Part shown: piece by piece, positions 23,120-34,249 of the stretch
How the letters are laid out: each line of letters starts with the position of its first letter
Numbering within the stretch: the stretch's first letter is position 1
Assembly: GCA_024364735.1 (NCBI GenBank)
Contig: JAGFNQ010002319.1
Span: forward strand, 228,798 to 292,797
Origin: Boesenbergia rotunda
Lineage: Eukaryota > Streptophyta > Magnoliopsida > Zingiberales > Zingiberaceae
DNA: 64,000 nt
Reading direction: 5' to 3'
Notes under the pieces: model-generated
Seen by the model: the letters and a program-made list of their open reading frames with translations, nothing else
Told to the model about the DNA's origin: nothing
The model's database searches: none
Program-made: the position numbers and the translations under genes

Positions 23120-23998
23120 ATGACATTGATCAATGACGTTCCGACCGGTGTTCCGCACGGAGAAAAACAGGAGAAATTCAAAGGAGCCGACTTCAAATGA
23201 TGGCAACAGAAGATGTTGTTCTATCTGACAATGCTAAACCTCATATGGTTTTTGCGTGAAGACCTACCAGCCATTAAGGAAGGTGATGCTAACAGCAAGG
23301 CTGCATGCGATGCATGGTCGAATGGAGATTTCTTATGCCGCAACTACGTTCTCAATGCATTGGACGCCACATTGTATAATGTGTATAGTCCGATGGAGAC
23401 GACAAAATCTCTGTGGGAATCACTAGAGAAGAAATACAAAATCAAAAATGTTGGATTGAAGAAATTCATCATCGGTCAGTTTCTGGACTTCAAGATGGTG
23501 GATTCCAAGCGTGTGACGTCTCAAGTCCAAGACATGCAATTGATATTGCATGATCTGGATGTCGAAGGTATGAAGCTGAATGAGTCATTCAAAGTAGCTG
23601 CGGTAATCGAGAAACTCTCTCCGTCGTGGAAGGATTTTAAAAATTACCTCAAGCACAAGCAAAAGGTGATGAGACTTGAAGACCTGATCCCGAGGCTCCG
23701 AATAGAGGCAGATAATCGAAAGTTATCCGACTCTAGAGGAACGAAGTGGGCCATTGACGAGATGTCCAACATTGTTGAGCCAAACGCCAAGAAGCCGAAG
23801 CAATTCAAGAAGAAGGCTCAAGGCAAGAAATTCAAGGACTCGTGCTACAACTGCGGAAAGCCAGGCCACCTGTCCAAAGATTGTAGATGCCTGAAGAAAT
23901 CAACCAAGAGTCAGGAGGATGCTGCGAACTATGTCACAACTTCTGATGATAGGCTCCCCGATTTATCAGAACTGGATCTCACTGCGGTCATGTTTTAA
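23120..23998 (+). pseudogene. gag: gag of element 1 with premature stops
   Basis: An ATG at 23120 opens a frame of copia gag type that hits TGA at 23198-23200 (in KFKGADFK-stop-WQQKM) and then continues to TAA 23996-23998. It contains the UBN2-like gag core (ESLEKKYKIKNVGLKKF, VAAVIEKLSPSWKDFKNYLK) and a CCHC zinc knuckle (CYNCGKPGHLSKDC, near 23845). The frame resumes directly after the second stop as the protease, so gag-pol was one frame. Confidence 0.88.
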
Positions 23999-24001
23999 GC
24001 C

Positions 24002-25245
24002 AACACGGTGGTGGACTATCCGAAGCAATGTTGGATCGATACTGGAGCAACACGTCACATCTGTTCGGATAAGACGATGTTCTCCAAGTATACTCCGATA
24101 AGTAGAAGAAAGCTCTATATGGGCAATTCCACTACAACGCCGATTGTCGGACTTGGGAAAGTTATCTTGAAGATGACATTTGGGAAGGAGTTAACACTCA
24201 GTGATGTGCTCCACGTTCCTGATATCAGGAAGAACCTAGTTTCTGGTTCAACACTTGTTAAGGCCGGCTTTAGACTAGTATTCTAGTCAAACAACTTTGT
24301 ACTTACGAAGAATGGTGTCTTCGTAGGTAAGAGATATTTAGAACAGAGTCTATTCAAAATGGTTGTAATGACTGTACATCAAGAATTTAATGGTAATAAA
24401 ATAAAAGCTTCCAGTTACGTTGTTGAGTGTTTTAATTTATGACATGATCAACTTGGATATGTTAATAATAATACTCTGAAATGTCTCGTCAAATTAAATT
24501 TGTTACCAAACATCAATGTTGACGAAACACACAAATGTGAAGTGTGTGTGGAAGCTAAGATGACGAGACCACCTTTTCATTCGGTTGAAAGGTCAACGAC
24601 TCCTCTAGAATTAATATATAGTGATCTATGTGACTTAAAATTCGTGCAAACTAGAGGAGAAAAAAAATATTTTATTACTTTTATCAATGACTGCACGAGG
24701 TTCTGTTATATCTTTCTTTTAAGAAGTAAAGATAAAGCCTTAGAGACTTTCAGAACCTATGAAACAAAAGTTAAGAATCAACTTGATAAACGAATTAAAA
24801 TAATTTGTAGCGATAGAGGTGGAGAATAAGATGCACTGTTTGATGAGTTTTGTTCAAAATATAGCATTATTCATCAGACAACGACACCATACTCACCTCA
24901 ATCAAATGGTGTTGTCGAACGTACTTATACACTACAGATGAGGAAGTTGAATGGCTGCGAAACATCTTGGAAGATTTTCCGAGCTGGACGAAACCTGTGC
25001 CCGCCGTACTTATACACTGTGATAGTCAATCGGTGATTGGAGGGGCACAAAGTAGTATGTATAATGGTAAATCACGACATATACATCATAGACACAATAC
25101 CATTAGGCAATTGATCTCGAATGGAGTGATTGCAATCGAATATGTTAAGTCCAAAGATAATTTGGCAGATCCTCTTACGAAGGGGCTAAACCGAGATCAA
25201 GTATACTGCTCATCAAGAGGAATGAGATTAAAAATCTACAACTAA
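24002..25245 (+). pseudogene. pol: pol remnant of element 1: protease, partial integrase fused to RNase H end
   Basis: Protease (CWIDTGATRHICSDKTMF, catalytic D-T-G, near 24032) is followed by broken gag-pre-integrase (CEVCVEAKMTRPPFHS) and integrase (SDLCDLK, TPYSPQSNGVVER) with stops at about 24286 and 24829. At 24921 the sequence jumps from the integrase ...VVER motif to the RNase H end (EEVEWLRNILEDFPSW, HCDSQSVIGG, KSRHIHHRHNTIRQL, SKDNLADPLTKGL). The whole reverse transcriptase is missing. A 13-bp repeat gtacttatacact lies at the joint (24921-24933) and again at 25006-25018. Confidence 0.88.
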
Positions 25246-26119
25246 AATGATTGTAGCGGTAACCGAATCTTGTTGACTAGAGATCCCAAGATCTTGGTTC
25301 AATGGGACAACGAAGTTACAGAAGTTGTGTTATAGCACACGAGATATATGTTAGGATCTGGGATGGCTAGAGAGGGGGGGGGTGTGAATAGCCACCCACT
25401 AAAAACTCGCTTCTTTTCTTTTTGCACTCAGGTTAGCAGCGGAAAACAAAACAGACAGAAAGAAACAAACAGAGAATAAGGCAAGGATTTACAAGGTTCG
25501 GGGATAATTTGCCCCTACTCCTTGGCGTGCCCGTGAGATGGGAGATCCCTTGACCTTTGGCAGATCAGGCCTCGGAGTGAATCCGGCTAAAGACTTCTCC
25601 TTCTCGGTGGAGTAACCTCTCCACAAACGTCTCAGACGAATAACAAGTTAAGCACAGGAGACTCCGAGAAGCATACACAACAAATGAAGCAGACAGCTCA
25701 AGCAAGAAGAGAATACAGAGAACACAAAACAACTCCACTCAACAGCAAACCCTTTGCTCTATTCTTTGTTTCTGTTCCTTATTCTCTTCTGCTTCGTCAG
25801 CTTCTTCTTAAGCTTTTCTTCTGCACCACACTCACTCACTGACCCACGACATCGTCACCCACTTTCTCACTGACCCCTTATGAGCTCACTGAAGTCATCC
25901 TCTTCAGCTGCAGCTTCAGGTCAGATGCCTTTGAAACTTGCAAATGTGTATCAAACAAAATAGCACAGATAAAAGTCACCCTGAACCCTTCTTCTTGCTC
26001 CTTCATTTGACTTTCACAGCTTTGTGTTATCTGCACACTCACAGACTCATTAGCGAAGCAAATCAGAAGCAAACCGGATGTAAATTAGAAATCAGACAAC
26101 AATTTGAATTAAAGTTCTG

Positions 26120-26600
26120 AGATATTGATCGGTCACCTTGACCGATCAGACACTCTCCTGACCAATCAGACTTTATTATGATCAATCCAGTGATGTTCTG
26201 ATCGGTCTCACTGACCGATCAGAGTCCAGAGGATCGGTCACCAGACCGATCACAAAACATACTAGGATTTCAGGACAAATCACCTGATCGGTCAAGGTGA
26301 CCGATCAGGCAACCTCCTGATCGGTCAAGGAGACCGATCAGGAGGATGTTGGACTAATCATGACCCATCCTGATTGGTCTAGAACTGACTGATCGATCAA
26401 GATGACTGATTAGGGTCTTTCTGTGAACATTTTGATCGTTTTCTGATCGGTCACCAGACCGTTCAGAAGGCCTTCTGATTCCTTAGAAGCTTTCTGGATT
26501 AGTCAATAGACCGATCAGACATCCTGGATCGGTCTTGTGACCAATCTATTATTAAGAGAGTTCGTGCCAACTTCCTGATCGGACTTCAGACTGATCCAGC
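26120..26600. repeat. GATCGGTC hairpin array in the left LTR of element 2
   Basis: Repeated inverted units, for example CCTGATCGGTC-aagga-GACCGATCAGG at about 26316-26342 and tgatcggtcaccttgaccga at about 26129. Many arms carry single C-to-T or G-to-A changes. Confidence 0.88.
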
Positions 26601-26621
26601 CAATCATTTCGACCCTGAGTC

Positions 26622-27626
26622 TAGAGAACAGGCTCCCTTGCCTTCTCTGACTCAGTCTGGTCCCGGAGAATGAGCTACCGAGCCCTCTCCGACTTATCCC
26701 GGTCCAGAGAACGAGCTACCGAGCCCTCTCTGACTCAGTCCAGAGAACGAGCTACCGAGCCCTCTCTGACTCATCCCGGTCCAGAGAACTAGCTACCGAG
26801 CCTTCTCTGACCTAAGTCCGGAGAACGAGCTACCGAGCCCACTCCGACTCATCTCGGTCCAGAGAACGAGCTACCGAGCCCTCTTTGACCACAGTCCGGA
26901 GAATGAGCTACCGAGCCCTCTCGGACTCATCCCGGTCCAGAGAACGAGCTATCGAGCCCTCTCTGACCAAGTCCGGAGAACGAGCTACCAGCCCACTCTG
27001 ACTCATCCCGGTCCAGAGAACGAGCTACCAAACCCTCTCTGACCACAGTCGGGAGAACGAGCTACCGAGCCCTCTCAGACTCATCTCGGTCCAGAGAATG
27101 AGCTACCAAGCCCTCTCCGACTCATCTCGGTCAGAGAACGAGCTACCGAGCCCTCTCTGACCATAATTCGAAGAACGAGCTACCGAACCCTCTCCGACTC
27201 ATCGGTCCAAGAACGAGCTACCGAGCCCTCTCTAACCTAAGTCCGGAGAACGAGCTATCGAGCCCTCTCTGACTCATCTCGGTCCTGAGAACAAGCTACC
27301 GAGCCCTCTTTGACCACAGTTCGGGGAACAGCTACCGAGCCCTCTCGGACTCATCCCGGTCCAGAGAATGAGCTACCGAGCCCTCTCGACTCATCCCGGT
27401 CCAGAGAATGAGCTACCGAGCCCTCTCTGACCTACGTTCGGAGAACGAGCTACCGAGCCCTCTCTGACCACAGTCTGGAGAACGAGCTACCGAGCCCTCT
27501 CTGACCTAAGTCTGGAGAACGAGCTACCGAGCCCTCTCCGACTCAAACCGGTCCAGAGAACGAGCTACCGAGCCCTCTCCGACTCAACTCAATCCAGAGA
27601 ACGAGCTACCGAGCCCTCTTTGACCA
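26622..27626. repeat. About 39/78-bp minisatellite in the left LTR of element 2
   Basis: About 25 imperfect copies of a 39-bp unit containing 'gagaacgagctaccgagccc'. Alternate units are of two kinds (ccgactcatcccggtcca and tgaccacagtccgga), giving a 78-bp higher-order period. Copies differ by point changes and small deletions. Confidence 0.92.
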
Positions 27627-27728
27627 GTACACTTAATCCGAACTTAACTATCTGATCTCAATTCTCACTCAACCGAACATAAATCAGTGTTAACACCAAA
27701 ACAACAATCAGGTCATACTGCATCAACA

Positions 27729-29080
27729 ATCTCTCCTTTTTGTTGTTTGACAACATGATTTATGTTTAGGTATTAGAAGTCAAGTTTATTTCGCAAGGGA
27801 ATCAGAGTCCTCCTCCTACAATAGTTAAGTTCGTTAACAAATCCTAAACTTAACTAACCATCCTCTCCCCCTTTGTCAAACACCGAAAAGGGTGTAGATT
27901 GATTATTAAGTTTAAACTCTCCCCCTTAACACAAGGGTCTCTCCCCAAAACCAAACCAAAAGAAACAAAGAGTAATTTTTGAGAGGCATATAACAGAAGT
28001 ATATCATGGCAAAAATATATATGCATCATATGACACTAAGTATCGCAGTAAGGAGAAAACACAAACTATAACTGAAATAAACACCAAAACAAACAAGCAC
28101 AACATATCAGGGAAAGCCTTGATTGGTCTCCTTGACCGATCACGATCTAACAATATGTACTCACAAAATGAATATATACTCCATAGGATTATGCATAATG
28201 ATGCATAATAAATCTACATTTTCCACGTAATATATCAAATTGATCACCATATGAAATCTGCATAAATGCCACTCATTTATCAAATGACATATCATATCAG
28301 TTAAGCTTGGCATAGATAATGCCATGTAAAACCCTTACATGAAAAAGAATCTAAGTGATCTATATAGTATAAAGCACACGATATACAACAATAAAACTAA
28401 TCATTCTAAGCAATCCATAGTAAGAACAAGTTATATGTCAACCTAAGCTATCCATGTAATAGTTTTTCTTGCTTTTTATCTGTCTAAAACTTATTGATTC
28501 ATTTGGTTTTAACTTGGAGTCTGGACTTGTTTATGTGGTCTTGTTCAGTGCAACTTGGAGTTTTTGAACTTATACTATCGACTAGCGTGCATAAGCAATC
28601 CACTTACCCACATGTGACATTGTTCAGTGTTGCTTAGATTGCACGATGAGCCAAACTAGAAATTGAATCTATAAGATATGACTCAATGACTGTAAATATA
28701 ATATCTATATCACTGTATATGGGCGTACACAGTATGTTTGTAGAATTGTGTGAACCATTATCAATTTATTTTCTTGTAATAAATCGTTGGCTTATTTGTT
28801 TCACTAATCTGTTGTCATTCTCCTGTTGGATGGAGGATGAGTTGTTTTATGATAGTTCTTTTGTAATTTGTGGGTTTTCATTGTCAAGAAGGCATGGAGA
28901 ATTGCCTCAATTTTGAAACTAGTGTAGCCTTGTGCATGGATATACTGTCATTTGTTGTATGAACATTTTCTTGACTTGTGGTCTTTGCGAACACACTTTA
29001 TTGCTTTTGTCCCCGGTTATGTGTTTGGAGCACCTACTATCAACAAACCTTGTTGATAGATGCTCCCCCTCAACCAATGC
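27729..29080. other. Internal non-coding region of element 2
   Basis: Purine-rich tracts (on the minus strand) lie at 27729-27742, about 27865-27875 and about 27920-27928, matching the Sirevirus multi-tract pattern. The remainder is AT-rich with no recognisable pol domain; this is where pol and the third gene should have been. Confidence 0.6.
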
Positions 29081-30076
29081 CTATACAACACGAAAGATAG
29101 ATGTTTTAGGTACCAAAACCTTGGGACCTAATGCACCTACAATACAAGTTTTTTGGCACCCATGCCTTGGCCATTTTCTTCCTAAGTCATTAGATTTTTT
29201 GAGTAACGTAGTCAAGCAAGCAATAGTTCTATAACACTTATCAAGCTCGGGAGAGATTACCTCTTCATCATCCGAAGATGATGAAGCCGCGGTTGAAGGA
29301 TCACTTAACTCGTTACTACTCTCCATGTTTGAATCTTCTAATGCCATGAGAGCCACGTGACGGGTGCTCTTCTCCTCCTTCTTTTCCTTCTTCTTCTTTC
29401 CTTTGTCCCCTGCTACAAGAGTAATACCCTTCTCTTTTGGGCATTTGTTAGCAAGCTCATGTAGCTCCATTTCACAAAAGAAATCGTCTAACTTTACAAT
29501 GGAAAGATCCTTGGATACCTTGTACGCATCCACCATGGATGACCACAAAGCATTCCTAGAAAATGACTTGAGCACATACCTTACAAGGTTACAGTTCTCG
29601 ACTTTCTCATCGAACGAGTGCAAACCATTTAGGATCTCCTTGAATCGACCATGGAGCTCGCTCACGATTTCAGAATCTTTCATGGAAAGATTCTGGAGTT
29701 GGTTGAGGAAGAGATCTCTCTTTGCTATCCGGGAGTCTCGAGTGCCTTCATGTAGCTCTATGAGCTTGTTCCACAGATCTTTGGCACTTGAGAAGGGACC
29801 AACCTTAATGAGTTGCTCTTTGGTCATCCCACACTACAGAGTGACCACTGCCTTGGCGTCAGCCTCTCCCTTTCAGGTGTGTTCTGCTGACCATCTAGAT
29901 GACTCAACTTCCTTGCCCTCAGCATCCTTTGGAGGAGTGAATCCCTCCTTGACTGAAAACCACATGCTAATATCAGTTTTTAGATAGTACTCCATCTTAG
30001 ATCTCCAGTATTGAAAGTCTGCTCCATCAAAGAAGGGTGGATGGTTGGTGATGAAACCTTCTCCTCTCAAAGCCAT
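29081..30076 (-). pseudogene. gag: gag of element 2 (two in-frame stops)
   Basis: It starts MALRGEGFITNHPPFFDG (30076) with the usual copia gag N-terminus (FQYWRSKMEYYL). It meets in-frame stops at about 29873 and 29834, then stays open through a UBN2 core (SAKDLWNKLIELHEG, LHGRFKEILNGLHSF) and a Lys/Glu-rich and Ser/Asp-rich tail typical of Sirevirus gag (KGKKKKEKKEEK, SSSSDDEE). It ends at 29081 without a clear CCHC knuckle. Both stops are single-base changes from sense codons, so decay is mild. Confidence 0.85.
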
Positions 30077-30904
30077 CTTCTACTCTTAGGGTGTTAATCC
30101 GGTTGAAAGAGCCCCTGGCTCTGATACCACTTGTTAGGATCTGGGATGGCTAGAGAGGGGGGTGTGAATAGCCACCCACTAAAAACTCGCTTCTTTTCTT
30201 TCTGCACTCAGGTTAGCAGCGGAAAACAAAATAGACAGAAAGAAACAAACAGAGAATAAGGCAAGGATTTACAAGGTTTGGGGATAACTTGCCCCTACTC
30301 CTTGGCGTGCCCGTGAGGTGGGCGATCCCTTGACCTTCGGCAGATTAGGCCTCGGAGTGAATCCGGCTAAAGACTTCTCCTTCTCGGTGGAGTAACCTCT
30401 CCACAAACGTCTCAGACGAATAACAAGTTAAGCACAGGAGACTCCGAGAAGCTTACACAACAGATGAAGCAGACAGCTCAAGCAAGAAGAGAATACAGAG
30501 AACACAAAACAACTCCACTCAACAGCAAACCCTTTGCTCTATTCTTTGTTCCCGTTCCTTATTCTCCTCTGCATTGCCAGCTTCTTCTTAAGCTTTTCTT
30601 CTGCACCACACATACATGCTTCGTCACTCACTGACCCATGGCGTCGTCACCCACTGACTCACTGACCCCTTCTGAGCTCACTGAAGTCATCCTCTTCAGC
30701 TGCAGCTTTAGGTCAGACGCCGTTGAAACCTGCAAATGTGTATCAAACAAAATAGCATAGGTAAAAGTCACCCTGAACCCTTCTTCTTGCTCCTTCATTT
30801 GACTTTCACAACTCTGTGTTATCTGCACACTCACAGACTCATTAGCGAAGCAAATCAGAAGTAAATCAGAAATCAGACAACAATTTGAATTAAAGTTCTG
30901 AGGT

Positions 30905-31335
30905 GTTGATCGGTCACCCTGACCGATCAGACACTCTCCTGACCAATCAGACTTTATTATGATCAATCTAGTGATGTTCTGATCAGTCCCACTGACCGAT
31001 CAGAGTCTAGAGGATCAGTCACCTGACCGATCACAAAACATACTGGGATTTCAGGTCAAATCACCTGATCGGTCAAGGTGACCGATCAGGAGGATGCTGG
31101 GCCGATCAGGACCCATCCTGATCCGTCTAGAACTGACTGATCGATCAAGATGACCGATCAGGTCTTTTTGTGAACATTCTAATCATTTTCTGATCGGTCA
31201 CCAAATCGTTCAGAAGGCCTTTTGATTCCTCAGAAGCTTTCTGGATCGGTCAACAGACCGATCAGACATCGTGGATTGGTCTTGTGACCGATCTACTATT
31301 AAGAGAGTTCGTGCCAACTCCCTGATCGGACTTCA
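30905..31335. repeat. GATCGGTC hairpin array in the right LTR of element 2
   Basis: Inverted units as in the left LTR (for example cctgatcggtcaaggtgacc at about 31066). One unit present in the left LTR is missing here (between 'gaccgatcagg' and 'aggatgctgg', about 31080), as expected from slippage between units. Confidence 0.85.
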
Positions 31336-31374
31336 GACTGATTCAGCCAATTATTTCGACCCTGAGTCCAGAGA

Positions 31375-32280
31375 ACAGACTCCCTTGCCTTCTCTGACTC
31401 AGTCTGGTCCCGGAGAACGAGCTACCGAGCCCTCTCTGACTTATCCCGGTCCAGAGAACGAGCTATCGAGCTCTCTCTGACCAAAGTCCGGAGAACGAGC
31501 TACCGAGCCCTCTCTGACTCATCCCGGTCCAGAGAACGAGCTACCGAGCCCTCTCTGACCTAAGATTGGAGAACGAGCTACCGAGCACACTCTGACTCAT
31601 CACGGTCCAGAGAACGAGCTACCGAGCCCTCTCTGACCACAGTCCGGAGAACGAGCTACCAAGCCCTCTCGGACTCATCCCGGTCCAGAGAACGAGCTAC
31701 CGAGCCCTCTGCGACTCATCTCGGTCCAGAGAATGAGCTACTGAGTCCTCTCTGACCACAGTTCGGAGAACGAGCAACCGAGCCTTCTCCGACTCATCCC
31801 AGTCCAGAGAACGAGCTACCGAGCCCTCTCTGACCTAAGTCCGGAGAATGAGCTACCGAGCCCTCTCGACTCATCCCGGTCTAGAGAACGAGCTACCGAG
31901 CCCTCTCTGACCACAGTCCGGAGAACGAGCTACTGAGCCCTCTCCGACTCATCCTGGTCCAGAGAACGAGCTACCAAGCCCTCTCTGACCTAAGTCCGGA
32001 GAACGAGCTACTGAGCCCTCTCCGACTCATATTGGTCCAGAGAACGAGCTACCGAGCCCTCTCTGACCACAGTCCGGAGAACGAGCTACCGAGCCCTCTC
32101 CGACTCATCCTGGTCCAGAGAACGAGCTACGGTGCTCTCTCTGACCTAAGTCCGGAGAACAATCTACCGAGCCCTCTCTGACCCGAGCCCTCTCTGACCT
32201 AAGTCTAGAGAATGAGCTACCGAGTCCTTTCCGACTCAACTCGGTTTAGAGAACGAGCTACCGAGCCCTCTCTGACCAGT
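31375..32280. repeat. About 39/78-bp minisatellite in the right LTR of element 2
   Basis: Same unit types as in the left LTR (gagaacgagctaccgagccc with alternating spacers), with fewer copies and a different order of variants, so the arrays changed after insertion. Confidence 0.9.
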
Positions 32281-32507
32281 ACACGTAATCCGAACTTAAC
32301 TATCTGATCTCAATTCTCACTCAACCGAACTTAAATCGGTGTCAACACCAAAACAACAATCAGGTCAGATTACATCAACAATATATAATCTCTATCCCAG
32401 TCCTAGGATGAATATATGCTGCCCTACCACAGTAGTGAAGTTAAGCTTATGCTTTTAATGACTTCTATACCTTTATAAGGTGGAGTATGGTGGGATACTC
32501 TTGATAG

Positions 32508-34177
32508 TGTAGGGATCTCTAGGCAAAAATATTCAAAAATCGTAGCGGAAATAAGAGATCCCACGAGCGATCCATGCGAAAGAAAACTCATACAAAGTTA
32601 ATTTACAAATTCCTATCGTATAGGTATACCTTTAGCACGTGCCCTTCGCTTATCCCACTTGTTCGAGGTATGCCGGATCTCTTGCACGTTCAAGTGTCCG
32701 TGCTTCTATGCGTATCCACACAAACACAATCTCTCAAGCTTCGGAGAAAAACACCTTTGTGGTGCTAGCCAGAAGAGGAGATTCACAAAGCAAGAAGGAG
32801 AGGGAGAAGAGGGATTTTGGCCAAGATAAGGAAGGGAAGGAAGAATGACAAGTTCATCATCCAAATGACAAGAAAAATTCTTTTATACTCATCCCATGAA
32901 TATGAAGAGTTTTTGTCCCTTTAGCTTCCCTCCATTAATGCTAATAAAAACCCACTTAGAGCACATTTTCTCATGTGACTCTTCAACTTCTCTTCATCCA
33001 ATAAAGAGAATCTTTTCAGCTTCCTCTATTATTAATTTATTAAACATTTTAATATATTAATATCTCATTCAAATGTGGTTGAGTCTAATCTAAATGAGTC
33101 AAACTCAAATTAGATCTTAATCCCATAATCCAATTGGATTCACTTGAGTCTAACCCAATTAATCCAATTCGGATCAAATCTTAGTCAAACTAAGATCAAT
33201 TAATCTCCAAAGCATCGTGCCCTTAGTGTGTGACCCAATAGGTTCTCGTAACGTTGGCAATATGTCTAAACCGCTTTAGACACATAAACAATGAGTGACA
33301 TCTAGCAATGCATCATTGCTACCCAAGGGACGAGAAAATCGAGATCCGACTTAACCTCCATGACTATGACAATATATGACCTTGTCCTTCCATCCTCGAT
33401 ATCTAGATTGACAAATGAGGCATAGACCGTGTCATCCTCGATCAATTTTTATATTTCTTGATCCCCGAGTAGACTCACTCAAACAAATGAACTCAATATC
33501 TCATATTGACTCATTTGAGCATTACCATGCGTTTTAGTAGTCCTACTCGATCAAGGGGCCCACAGATATCACTCCGTCATATGGGAGGAATAGATCCCAT
33601 CTACATCACTCACATCCCTCCGCATAATTCATTACATACCTAGTGATCGCCTTTATAGTCCACCCTGTTACAGGTGATGTTTGACGATACCAAAGTACAT
33701 AACTCCTTATGTAGGGAACTGTAGTGACTTCAGGTCTAAAAACTATTCATACCATTAGTCACATGAGAAAGTTTATGACACTCATATGACAATCTATGAA
33801 ACTTTTTCGCGGAGGGTCAATTCAGTATACATTCTCTAATGTATACCCATGTATCAACTTGATATCATATATCCATGACTTATGAGCTCAAGTCATCAAT
33901 TGACCTATATGCTAGTCTTCATGCATTAATATTGTCCTTGAATATTAATGCTTGACTAGGAATGGTTTAGTATAGTGTTCTCTACATGATCTCACTATTG
34001 ATTCAACCAATCGATATAATGTAGATAAAAACCTACTACTCAAGCATATTATTATACTTAGTTATTTGACACAAATATAAAGTATAATAATCAAACATGC
34101 CTTTATTAATGATAGAATATGATACAAAAAGTCTCTAGTCAATCATCACATAATTGACTCTAGGGCTCCTACTAACA
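32508..34177 (-). repeat. Left (3') LTR of element 3
   Basis: 1670 bp, starting TGTAGGGATCTC and ending ...TAGGGCTCCTACTAACA. It aligns along its whole length with 39462-41138, with scattered single-base differences. Confidence 0.95.
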
Positions 34178-34249
34178 ATCTCCCACTAGCACTAGTGTCA
34201 ATCACTATAATATCTAATACTCAGTGATCTAGTGTAACCATCATGCTTC

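Larger units (their letters stand above)
25349..27728 (-). repeat. Left (3') LTR of element 2
   Basis: 2380 bp. From the plus strand: terminal segment with ctctcccc/ctccttggcgtgcccg motifs, hairpin array (about 26120-26600), then minisatellite (about 26622-27626) and the end ...gcatcaaca. It is about 130 bp longer than its partner, mainly through minisatellite copy number and an extra hairpin unit. Confidence 0.9.
25349..32380 (-). mobile_element. Element 2: gag-only Sirevirus derivative with 2.3-kb LTRs, nested in element 1
   Basis: LTRs at 25349-27728 and 30132-32380 (TGTTAGGA...CATCAACA on the plus strand) bracket only 2403 bp. The 5-bp duplication atata lies at 25344-25348 and 32381-32385. 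The primer site (complement of ggctctgatacca, 30117-30129) fits initiator tRNA-Met and sits 2 nt from the right LTR, so the element runs on the minus strand. The polypurine tract (complement of atctctcctttttg) abuts the left LTR at 27729. The sense-strand LTR start and polypurine region closely resemble those of the Sirevirus at 8541-16088. Only a broken gag remains; pol is absent, so mobility must have depended on proteins from a relative. Confidence 0.92.
30132..32380 (-). repeat. Right (5') LTR of element 2
   Basis: 2249 bp. It holds the same order of parts as the left LTR: terminal segment, hairpin array (about 30905-31335), minisatellite (about 31375-32280) and terminal ...acatcaaca. Long segments are nearly identical to the left copy. 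Confidence 0.9.

Noticed and set aside
26120..32280. CRISPR-like array because of regular repeats and spacers
   Set aside because: The repeats are in plant retrotransposon LTRs, are imperfect, and have no unique spacers; they are minisatellites and foldback repeats.
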